A stretch of 9,221 nt of DNA from Methylomarinum sp. (GTDB lineage: Bacteria > Pseudomonadota > Gammaproteobacteria > Methylococcales > Methylomonadaceae): positions 1 to 9,221 of the forward strand of contig WTAG01000486.1 in NCBI GenBank assembly GCA_013139755.1, read 5' to 3'. Shown in pieces: positions 1 through 5,630 of the stretch; position 1 is the first letter of the stretch; every line of letters starts with the position of its first letter. Under the pieces are notes generated by a model that saw only the letters and a program-made list of their open reading frames with translations, was not told the DNA's origin and ran no database searches. Made by a program: the position numbers and the translations under genes.

Positions 1-126
1 TTTGGTGAGAAAGGAATATTAACTTCACCATTTTGGTTCACTGCTGAAGGAGCCATTATTGGACTAATTATAGGTTATTTTGCTACGCGGTTTGGCGGAG
101 AGGGCAAGGCTACGGTTGGGAAATAA
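1..126 (+). CDS. C-terminal end of an unidentified membrane protein (partial)
   Basis: An open frame runs in from the left edge and stops at TAA (124-126), leaving 41 residues. The visible tail has one hydrophobic, glycine-rich segment (around GAIIGLIIGYFA, residues 18-29 of the fragment) followed by a short basic, glycine-rich end (RFGGEGKATVGK), as expected for a last transmembrane helix with a cytoplasmic tail. The start and most of the protein lie outside the window, so no family can be named. It converges on the AhpD-like gene, with a REP pair between the two 3' ends. That the frame is coding is inferred from the membrane-like composition and the clean stop before the repeat. Confidence 0.55.
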   Translation, partial: FGEKGILTSPFWFTAEGAIIGLIIGYFATRFGGEGKATVGK

Positions 127-156
127 ATCTGATATCAACAAAGAACCTAACGAGCT

Positions 157-257
157 CGTAGGCTGGGTTAGATTTTCAAGCGAAGCTCTGAAAACGTAAC
201 CCAGCATTTATATGCAATATTCTGGGTTACGCGGTGAAGCTGCTAACCCAGCCTACG
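157..257. repeat. REPIN: two inverted REP-like palindromes between convergent genes
   Basis: Two GTAG-headed hairpins face each other. REP A (+ strand, 158-205) is GTAG followed by GCTGGGTTA (162-170) paired with TAACCCAGC (197-205), with an inner TTTTCA/TGAAAA stem. REP B (minus strand, 222-256) is GTAG (rc of 253-256), GCTGGGTTA (rc of 244-252) and a closing arm at 222-229. The outer 15 bases, 157-171 and 243-257, are perfect inverted repeats, so the whole block is one long palindrome. GTAG plus hairpin is the signature of REP sequences mobilised by RAYT enzymes, and an inverted pair is the REPIN form. It lies between two convergent 3' ends, where it may also stop transcription both ways. 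The TAG of REP B's GTAG is the stop codon of the AhpD-like gene. Confidence 0.8.
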
Positions 258-813
258 GGCTGGAATGATCATCTGGAAGTTTACAAAAACCCTGAGGCGG
301 TACATCTAGTGCACTGTTAAATTTGCTAGATAAATTTTGAAAGGCAATAAGCCCCGTTAACTCCACGATGCCATCATCGTCAAAAAAACCGCTTAATCGC
401 TGTACCAATTCGTCAGTGACTTGCTGATCTGAATAAGTAACCGCTTCCGTATATTCAAGAACTACCTTTTCTATCTCGTCAAAGAGATCACTTTCTTGCC
501 ACCGTGCAAGTTGCTCTACTTTTTCCATAGAGCCAGAGCGTTTAGCCAGAGTAGCTGAATTAATATCAACACAGAAACGACACCAATTAATTTGCGACAC
601 TCTTACCGTAACCAATGAACGCAAAACAGGATTCAAGGGAGAGCTTTTTCTATCCAGTGCGCCATAAAGCGCAGCCACTGCTCCGAACAACTTAGGTACT
701 CTTGCCCAAAGCAAACCAGGCTGAAGGGTTGCTCCATATTTTCTTCTCTGATGCCAAAAGAAAGGCTGTAGAAGCCAAGGGTACTCTGTTAATTTTTTTA
801 CCGAAATTCTCAT
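253..813 (-). CDS. Carboxymuconolactone decarboxylase / AhpD-like family protein
   Basis: This is a 186-residue protein of the AhpD/CMD all-helical fold, a family that includes alkylhydroperoxidase partner proteins and decarboxylases. The redox pair CxxC is visible at C78 and C81 in NWCRFCVDIN. The histidine expected four residues after the second cysteine in AhpD is N85 here. From memory, a subfamily with CxFCVDIN and a C-terminal LSSKFNxALDVPPQGFC block is typical, and both blocks are present, so the asparagine is probably a subfamily trait. The exact substrate is unknown. The start is the ATG at 811-813, preceded by GGAAG seven bases upstream. An ATG 69 bases further upstream (880-882) has no usable ribosome-binding site and lies inside a REP palindrome, so the longer form is rejected. 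The TAG stop is part of the REP at 222-256. Confidence 0.85.
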   Translation of the reverse strand: MRISVKKLTEYPWLLQPFFWHQRRKYGATLQPGLLWARVPKLFGAVAALYGALDRKSSPLNPVLRSLVTVRVSQINWCRFCVDINSATLAKRSGSMEKVEQLARWQESDLFDEIEKVVLEYTEAVTYSDQQVTDELVQRLSGFFDDDGIVELTGLIAFQNLSSKFNSALDVPPQGFCKLPDDHSSP

Positions 814-854
814 ATTTTTACTTCCAGTGTCCAACGCTTTTGTTGGAGGTATAA

Positions 855-887
855 GATGGGCACGAAAGAACCCTTTGCCCATCCTAC
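855..887 (-). repeat. Single REP-like palindrome upstream of the AhpD-like gene
   Basis: Read on the minus strand it is GTAG (rc of 884-887), GATGGGCA (rc of 876-883), a 13-base loop, then TGCCCATC (rc of 855-862), a perfect 8-bp stem. The head is the same as in the REPIN at 157-257 but the stem sequence is different. It sits in the leader of the AhpD-like gene, and its ATGGG produces a spurious upstream start codon. Confidence 0.7.
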
Positions 888-907
888 AACAATATCATGT
901 ACTTTCC

Positions 908-2098
908 TTAACTTGCCAGTTGGTTTCTGCCATTTTTCTTTGCCCTGTATAAAGCCGTATCTGATAACCTCATAACCCCCCAAGCGCCAACTTTCTTATT
1001 TCTTGAGTCTGCCACACCAATTGACACCGTAACTTGAACGGCCTTCTCTTTTTTTCGGCTCTTTTTATCCGAATCATTTCGACGCCCCTGCCTATTAACA
1101 ATAAAAGGCATATCAGCTATGGCTTTTCGTAAGTTTTCTAAATGAAGTTCTGCACCGTTAATATCTTTCCCCGGAAAAACCACGGTAAATTCTTCACCTC
1201 CATAGCGATAAGGAAAGCCACCACCACTGACATTTTTCATTTTTGCAGCAATCATTCTTAATACGGCATCCCCCGTATCATGCCCATAGGTATCATTAAA
1301 CTTTTTAAAATGATCCACATCAAGCATTGCCACGGTATAAAGCCCGGAAACAGATTGAAACTTCTCTTTTAATGCACGCCTACCAGGAAGATCGGTTAAT
1401 TCATCCATATAAGCCATACGCCATGATTCTTGTACAATTGCATACAAACACATAACCAATGCACTGCTAACCAACACATTTAAGCTGTATGCATTTTTGT
1501 TCAGCTGTAAGACAATTAATAAAACAACCCATACACCCAGTGCAACGGCAATTAAAGGCGATGGTTTGATAAAGCTTATCAGCAGCAGACAAAACAGCAC
1601 GAATGCCGCACTAAAAACAACGGTTTGTGACAACGGTGTCCAGTCAAAATAACGCGCAGGAACCCAGTCTTTTAAAAGATAAAGTTCAACCAGATCCGGT
1701 TTTTCAGACACTGTCCAGATAGAGAAACCGGCAACCAATTAGATAACTAAATACACGGGGGTTGAACGGAAACTTAATAAACTACGTTCGGGTATTATGC
1801 TAAAAAACAGCAGCAGCAGCGGAGAAAAAACCGCCAGCAAACCATAATGCAGTTTGGTTGGAACTCCCTTAAAATTTAACAACAGGTTAACCACTACCAA
1901 CAACACAGTAATAAGAAAGATTGAACTCCGATTAAAATGCAAGGCTAATGCTGCAACAAAGACAGCCAAAATTACCGGTAAATAAGTCAATGTATTAATT
2001 ATCGGTAACGGTGTCTTTAAGTGCTGCTGATAACCATATAGAGATAAAGACAACAGAATAAATACAGGCACTAGGCTTTTTAATGTTTTAAATATCAT
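908..2098 (-). pseudogene. Membrane-anchored GGDEF diguanylate cyclase split by an in-frame TAA
   Basis: The ATG at 2096-2098 opens 119 codons, then TAA at 1739-1741, then 276 more sense codons in the same frame, ending at 908. Joined, they make a 396-residue enzyme: about seven or eight hydrophobic helices followed by a GGDEF domain, which would make cyclic di-GMP from two GTP at the inner membrane. In the second part, DELTDLPGRR (112-121), DVDHFKKFNDTYGH (140-153) and the active-site GGEEF (180-184) are intact. The allosteric RxxD site normally just before GGEEF is absent (SGGG instead). The stop falls inside a membrane helix (TPVYLVI, stop, LVAGFSIW). The second part could start only at a TTG directly after the stop with no Shine-Dalgarno. 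Alternatives are stop-codon readthrough, a sequencing error, or a functional fragment from a weak internal start. The GGDEF assignment is certain; the disrupted state is strongly supported by the frame. Confidence 0.85.
1739..1741 (-). other. In-frame ochre stop inside the diguanylate cyclase reading frame
   Basis: This TAA is the only break in a 396-codon frame. It replaces one residue in a predicted transmembrane helix. The next codon is TTG, and no purine-rich ribosome-binding site precedes it (the upstream minus-strand sequence is pyrimidine-rich, CCCCCGTG). A single substitution from a sense codon such as CAA, GAA, AAA or TTA would explain it. Confidence 0.8.
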
Positions 2099-2156
2099 TG
2101 TCTTGTTTTAATTTAAAGGGAAGAACGTGTGATGAGAAATTTATCTAATAGGAAAT

Positions 2157-2185
2157 ATTCTGATGCAGCAAAGGATTGCTGACAA
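2157..2185 (-). promoter_or_regulatory. Candidate sigma-70 promoter of the diguanylate cyclase
   Basis: On the minus strand, TTGTCA (rc of 2180-2185; 5 of 6 to TTGACA) is followed after exactly 17 bases by CAGAAT (rc of 2157-2162; 4 of 6 to TATAAT). It lies about 60 bases upstream of the ATG at 2098. This is a pattern match only. Confidence 0.35.
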
Positions 2186-2220
2186 TTTGATTAGAAAAAT
2201 GAATTTAATATCTTTCTTCT

Positions 2221-2505
2221 TTAACGAGAAAGAACGGAATGTAGCACCAGGTTATGCTCAAAATAAACGATAAAATCTTTATAAATCCAGCGAGTGATGG
2301 GAGGATTGCCAACCGCTTCAAGTATTTTTAATGGCTGGCCGAGTTGTTTCTTTACCTGATCCATATTCAAGCCACGGACTGGTCTATCCACATTTTTTAT
2401 TACTGCCTCTGGCGTTACAAGAGAACGCTCTTCTGCCAGAGTAATTGATGTTGATAGTATTAATATTGTAACGGTGACAATAAAAGTAAAATTCATTTTG
2501 ATCAT
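2221..2505 (-). CDS. Small exported protein with a SmpA/BamE-like domain
   Basis: This is a 94-residue protein. Residues 1-24 form a signal peptide: Lys at 3, hydrophobic core 6-18, probable cleavage after TLA at 24. The mature part contains RPVRGLNMDQVKKQLGQP (41-58), the pattern of the SmpA/OmlA/BamE fold in which a helix carries MxxVxxxxGxP. Then come GNPPITRWIYKDF (66-78) and VYFEHNLVLHSV (80-91). From memory this belongs to a family of short periplasmic proteins of unknown role that share RGMxMxxV, PPITRWxY and VYFExxxVIHSV. There is no lipobox cysteine, so it is not BamE itself. The start is supported by AGGAA six bases before the ATG; an in-frame ATG three codons later is less well placed. 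It appears to be transcribed alone, with a candidate TATAAT about 43 bases upstream. Confidence 0.75.
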   Translation of the reverse strand: MIKMNFTFIVTVTILILSTSITLAEERSLVTPEAVIKNVDRPVRGLNMDQVKKQLGQPLKILEAVGNPPITRWIYKDFIVYFEHNLVLHSVLSR

Positions 2506-2806
2506 GTAGAGTTCCTAAAAAATACATACGGCAAACTATTAATAGGAATTATAGTTCAAATTAAAAAAGTTAAAGCTCTGATAAAAAATGGGGCAAGTTG
2601 TTTCATATTTTTCTTTATGAAAAAAGTTTTCTTGGTATTTGGATATTTCAATTCTTTTTATGCTTTATCCAACTATATGGTTGCAACAAGATTGAATTGC
2701 ATTTGCTTGCAACACACTTAATTAGTTACTAGCCTTCAATCTGTCAATCAATCAAAATACAAATCAGTTGATTTAAGCAAGAAAAGCAAGACATATAAAA
2801 CCAAAC
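2506..2806. other. AT-rich intergenic region, no gene supported
   Basis: These 301 bases separate two minus-strand genes. They hold the candidate -10 at 2548-2553 and a weak hairpin TTTCATA/TATGAAA (2601-2607 with 2616-2622) that is not followed by a T-run on either strand. A 34-codon + strand frame (2617-2721) has no ribosome-binding site and is not called. No clear terminator for the methyltransferase gene is visible. Confidence 0.5.
2548..2553 (-). promoter_or_regulatory. Candidate -10 element (TATAAT) for the BamE-like gene
   Basis: A perfect TATAAT on the minus strand (rc of 2548-2553) lies 42 bases from the start codon at 2505. No convincing -35 hexamer is seen at the right distance, so the promoter call rests on the -10 alone. 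Confidence 0.35.
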
Positions 2807-3718
2807 TCACTCCCTCTTAAAACACATCACCGTCAAGCCTTTATCTTCCACGTCGACATAAACTTCAGGCGGTTTTATTTCCTCTTCTAACTGATAGTTT
2901 GGTGCTAATTCGGCCATATTCTTTATTAAAAAATCACGCCCTAATTCGGGTGCATTTAAACACAATAAAAGTTTTCCATTCGGTGCCATAAACTCATCAA
3001 GGCGACGGAATATTTTAGGGTAATCTTTAATAATATCGACACTACCTTTTTGCAAGGTTGGCGGGTCACAGATCAGCAGATCAAATGGCCCGCGTTTTTT
3101 TAATCGACTAAAGGATTTAAATATATTTAATTTTTCAAAACGCACCGCGTCTAGCGATTGCTTATTTAATCGATGGTTTTCTCGTCCAACATTTAGCGCA
3201 GGGCTGCTCATATCAACATTTAATACCGACTTGGCTTGACCTGCAATCGCGGCAACAGAAAAGCCACAAGTGTAGGAAAACAAATTAAGCACCCGCTGAT
3301 CTTTGCTTTGCGCTTGTACCCATTGCCGTCCATTTTTCATGTCTAAAAATAAGCCGGTGTTTCTGGCTTGCCCTAAGCGGATATGAAACTTTAGATTTTG
3401 CTCTTGAATCACCAGCTGCTCAATAACCTCACCACGAATCACATCAACAGGCCCTGCTAATTGATAACGATGTTGTAGCTGCACACTTTTACAGCTAGGT
3501 ATAAGCGCTAACAGCTCATCTGCTAAACGATCAATATCTTCGGTATTTTCCGGTGCAAATAAGGTGATTAAAGCGACTGGGGGTAACCAATCGATGGTGA
3601 CATGATTTAAGCCCTGGTAAGCATGTCCTCGACCATGAAATAATCGCTGAGCCTGTAAAAGGTCTTCAGACGTTAAAGGAAGCTGGAGGTATTTAGACAA
3701 TTGAGGTAAAGCAGACAA
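2807..3718 (-). CDS. Class I SAM-dependent methyltransferase, RlmI/RlmK-like (COG1092 type)
   Basis: This 303-residue Rossmann-fold methyltransferase resembles the catalytic domain of the 23S rRNA methyltransferases RlmI and RlmK. Visible motifs in order are NTGLFLDMKNGR (120-131), the SAM-binding motif I LNLFSYTCGFS (144-154), acidic D169 of motif II, and DPPTLQKGS (218-226), the motif IV that holds the target base. It lacks the N-terminal PUA domain of RlmI. The C-terminal strand reads LLLCLNAPEL, so I cannot tell a cytosine-C5 from a guanine-N7 specificity. RNA is the likely substrate by family, not shown here. The start is TTG (3716-3718) with AAGAGA seven bases upstream; no alternative ATG exists before residue 127, so the TTG is convincing. 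It lies downstream of the reductase gene on the same strand, 106 bases away. Confidence 0.8.
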   Translation of the reverse strand: MSALPQLSKYLQLPLTSEDLLQAQRLFHGRGHAYQGLNHVTIDWLPPVALITLFAPENTEDIDRLADELLALIPSCKSVQLQHRYQLAGPVDVIRGEVIEQLVIQEQNLKFHIRLGQARNTGLFLDMKNGRQWVQAQSKDQRVLNLFSYTCGFSVAAIAGQAKSVLNVDMSSPALNVGRENHRLNKQSLDAVRFEKLNIFKSFSRLKKRGPFDLLICDPPTLQKGSVDIIKDYPKIFRRLDEFMAPNGKLLLCLNAPELGRDFLIKNMAELAPNYQLEEEIKPPEVYVDVEDKGLTVMCFKRE

Positions 3719-3784
3719 AACAGAATCTCTTGATTAATAGAGCCGCCAGTATATTACATTTACCCCCCCGTATTTAGCTAAAAA

Positions 3785-3814
3785 GCAGGGTGGGCAAAGG
3801 GTTCAGTACTCATC
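3785..3814 (+). repeat. Decayed REP-like palindrome
   Basis: GCAG (3785-3788) followed by GGTGGGCAAAGGGTTC (3789-3804) matches the REP at 855-887 (GTAG, GATGGGCAAAGGGTTC) at 15 of 16 positions after the head. The closing arm is eroded: TACTCATC (3807-3814) pairs with GGTGGGCA only with two G-T pairs and one mismatch. It appears to be an old copy of the same REP family, in the opposite orientation. Confidence 0.55.
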
Positions 3815-3824
3815 ACTACCGAGA

Positions 3825-4679
3825 CTATCGCTGTTTTAATCTGTACAACGCTGATATATCCTCATCACCATAGCCTTTAGCCATTAGCTTTTCATAATCA
3901 CCAATAGTTTTATCTATTGATGCTAAAGACATATCCCTTTGCTTTGCCATTTGCTGACAAATTTTTAGATCTTTATGATGTAAAGCCAATTTAAACCCCG
4001 GTTCAAATGTACCTTTTGTCATGCTGGAGCCTCGGTGTTGCAAAAACCAATTGCCTGCTGCGCCGCCAGAAATGACTTCAATCACTTTTTCCATATCCAA
4101 ACCTTGAGCCTGCCCAAAAGCTAAAGCATCGGTGACTGCCTGATTAATTCCCGCTGCCATAATTTGATTAACTGCTTTAGTGCCTTGCCCTGAGCCTATC
4201 TCTCCCATGTGTACAATTCTTGAGCTCATAGTGTCTAATACTGGCCTAACTTTTTCCAGAACCTCGGCATCACCGCCAATCATCATGGCTAAAGTGCCAT
4301 TTTTTGCGCCTTCTACACCACCAGATACAGGTGCATCTAAAAAAACCACCTGATTTGCAGACAAGATTGCAGCTGCTTTTTTAGCTGTTTCGCTGCTAAC
4401 GGTAGACATATCAACTACTGTGGCATTTGATTTTATCGTTTTACTTATTGCATTAACTATTTGTAAGACATCCTCGTCCGCAGAAACGCAAAGCAATACT
4501 AAATCGACTTGTTCGGCTAATTGCGGGACAGATGAACAAGCGATAACATTCTGTTCCGCTGCAAAAGCATCCGCCTTACTGACTGTTCTGTTATAAACCG
4601 CGGTTAACAAACCCGCTTTAGCAACATTGCTGGCCATTCCTAGCCCCATTGCCCCTAATCCTATTAACCCTACTTTCAT
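3825..4679 (-). CDS. NAD(P)-dependent beta-hydroxyacid dehydrogenase (3-hydroxyisobutyrate dehydrogenase / tartronate semialdehyde reductase family)
   Basis: This 284-residue protein has a complete family layout. The N-terminal dinucleotide-binding GLGAMG is at 7-12. NRT at 30-32 after the second strand, rather than an acidic residue, suggests NADP(H) preference. The substrate-binding DAPVSGG is at 115-121. The catalytic lysine K168 sits in GQGTKAVNQ, and KD at 236-237 is in the C-terminal helical domain. It oxidises a beta-hydroxyacid or reduces the matching semialdehyde in the cytoplasm; candidates are 3-hydroxyisobutyrate, tartronate semialdehyde, glyoxylate and succinic semialdehyde, and the sequence alone does not choose. 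AGGAAG just before the ATG supports the start. It is divergent from the MarR gene, with a dyad in the 67-base spacer, so regulation by that MarR protein is likely. Confidence 0.85.
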   Translation of the reverse strand: MKVGLIGLGAMGLGMASNVAKAGLLTAVYNRTVSKADAFAAEQNVIACSSVPQLAEQVDLVLLCVSADEDVLQIVNAISKTIKSNATVVDMSTVSSETAKKAAAILSANQVVFLDAPVSGGVEGAKNGTLAMMIGGDAEVLEKVRPVLDTMSSRIVHMGEIGSGQGTKAVNQIMAAGINQAVTDALAFGQAQGLDMEKVIEVISGGAAGNWFLQHRGSSMTKGTFEPGFKLALHHKDLKICQQMAKQRDMSLASIDKTIGDYEKLMAKGYGDEDISALYRLKQR

Positions 4680-4719
4680 ATATTCTTCCTATTTTAGCTC
4701 TATCATCAAAACACATGTA

Positions 4720-4735
4720 ATCATAAGCCTATGAT
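4720..4735. promoter_or_regulatory. Dyad between divergent reductase and marR genes; probable operator with overlapping -10 elements
   Basis: ATCATA (4720-4725), AGCC, TATGAT (4730-4735) is a perfect 6-bp inverted repeat in the 67-base divergent spacer. Each arm read outward is TATGAT, a 5 of 6 match to TATAAT, so each arm could serve as the -10 of one divergent promoter. The + strand arm would place the transcript start close to the marR ATG at 4747, which lacks a Shine-Dalgarno, consistent with a very short or leaderless mRNA. A further TATCAT half-site is at 4701-4706. The -35 boxes are weak on both sides. Binding by the adjacent MarR protein is inferred from position. Confidence 0.45.
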
Positions 4736-4746
4736 AAAATAGACCG

Positions 4747-5319
4747 ATGCAAGAATTAAATACTTTTAAACTGATTGAGCGTATCAGCACCCTATTACGC
4801 TCCGAAGAACGCAAAAAATATTCCGCACTTGGATTACAACCTGTACATGGACAAGTTTTAGATTATTTATCTAACTGTAATAAACACAGTGATACACCTG
4901 CTACTGTCGCGGAATTCCTTAGCCTAACCAAAGGTACTGTTTCTCAATCTATACAAGTATTGGAACGTAAAGGTTATCTTGAGAAACAGCAAGATACAGA
5001 GGATAGAAGATCTATCCATCTTAAGCTACTTCCTTCCGGACATGATTTAGTTGCTGAGTTTAAACCTCTGGATATATTTCAGAAAGCAGAAGAGCAAGTT
5101 GCTCAGCAAAAATTCAGCTCATTAGGGGATGCTTTAAAGCAAACCCTCATCGCATTACAGCAATCCAATCATTCAAAAACATTTGGTTTATGTAATACTT
5201 GTAGCCATTTTGCAGAGGAAGATAACCATTATCTTTGTCACTTAACTAAAGAGCCGTTAGAGTATCCCGATATAAACAAAATCTGCAAAGAGCATACCTT
5301 ACCTACAGAACAAATTTAA
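4747..5319 (+). CDS. MarR-family transcriptional regulator with C-terminal four-cysteine module
   Basis: This 190-residue regulator has a winged-helix MarR domain at about 5-140. The recognition region is AEFLSLTKGTVSQSIQVLERKGYLEK (two segments of 55-80), and the wing is QDTEDRRSIHLKLLPSG (82-98) with the DxRR motif typical of MarR. After a helical linker, residues 146-183 carry C149, C152, C164 and C180 (CxxC-x11-C-x15-C) with nearby histidines, suggesting a zinc or iron-sulfur site that could sense metal or redox state. From memory, related MarR proteins share the FGxCxTC and CxLTxEPL blocks, but I know no characterised ligand. An in-frame TAA at 4735-4737 precedes the ATG, so the start is fixed. 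No Shine-Dalgarno is seen. It is divergent from the reductase and only 21 bases before ubiK. Confidence 0.85.
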   Translation: MQELNTFKLIERISTLLRSEERKKYSALGLQPVHGQVLDYLSNCNKHSDTPATVAEFLSLTKGTVSQSIQVLERKGYLEKQQDTEDRRSIHLKLLPSGHDLVAEFKPLDIFQKAEEQVAQQKFSSLGDALKQTLIALQQSNHSKTFGLCNTCSHFAEEDNHYLCHLTKEPLEYPDINKICKEHTLPTEQI

Positions 5320-5340
5320 ACCTAACAAGAGAAAACACTA

Positions 5341-5586
5341 ATGTTTAACCAAAAATCAATTGACGATATTGCTAACCGTTTAGCCGATGCTATTCCTCCT
5401 GGCTTAAGCAGTTTAAAAGGCGATATGGAAAAAAGCTTTCATACTATTTTACAAGGCGCTTTAGGAAAACTAGACCTTGTGACGCGTGAAGAGTTTGAAG
5501 TACAAAAAGCTGTTTTAGCAAAAACACGTTCTAAATTAGAAGATTTAGAAAAACGCGTGACTGAGATTGAACAGCAATCAAAATAA
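5341..5586 (+). CDS. ubiK: Ubiquinone biosynthesis accessory factor UbiK (YqiC/BMFP family)
   Basis: This is an 81-residue protein of the BMFP family. UbiK assists assembly or function of the Ubi multiprotein complex, which carries out the aerobic hydroxylation steps of ubiquinone synthesis, and may contact membrane lipids through an amphipathic N-terminal region. The N-terminal part has IDDIANRLADAIPPGL (7-22), and the C-terminal half (from about 48) is a strong coiled coil with REEFEVQKAVLAKTRSKLE and LEKRVTEIE, as in the family. The length fits known UbiK proteins (about 80-100). AAGAGA lies upstream of the ATG. It is 21 bases after marR and 44 bases before comM, suggesting co-transcription; the ubiK-comM adjacency is common in gammaproteobacteria. 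Confidence 0.9.
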   Translation: MFNQKSIDDIANRLADAIPPGLSSLKGDMEKSFHTILQGALGKLDLVTREEFEVQKAVLAKTRSKLEDLEKRVTEIEQQSK

Positions 5587-5630
5587 ACAATGTCTCTTTA
5601 GAAGATTGTTTAAAATGCAGCGATTAATCT

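Noticed and set aside
814..882. N-terminal extension of the AhpD-like protein from an ATG at 882
   Set aside because: The ATG lies inside a REP palindrome, lacks a spaced Shine-Dalgarno, and the family similarity and GGAAG site point to the ATG at 813.
908..1738. The GGDEF half as an independent gene starting at TTG 1738
   Set aside because: It follows an in-frame stop directly, has no ribosome-binding site, and begins in the middle of a transmembrane helix; it is treated as the 3' part of a broken gene.
2617..2721. 34-codon + strand frame starting MKKVFLVFGY
   Set aside because: It looks like a signal peptide start but has no Shine-Dalgarno, sits in an AT-rich spacer, and the ATG is part of a weak hairpin.
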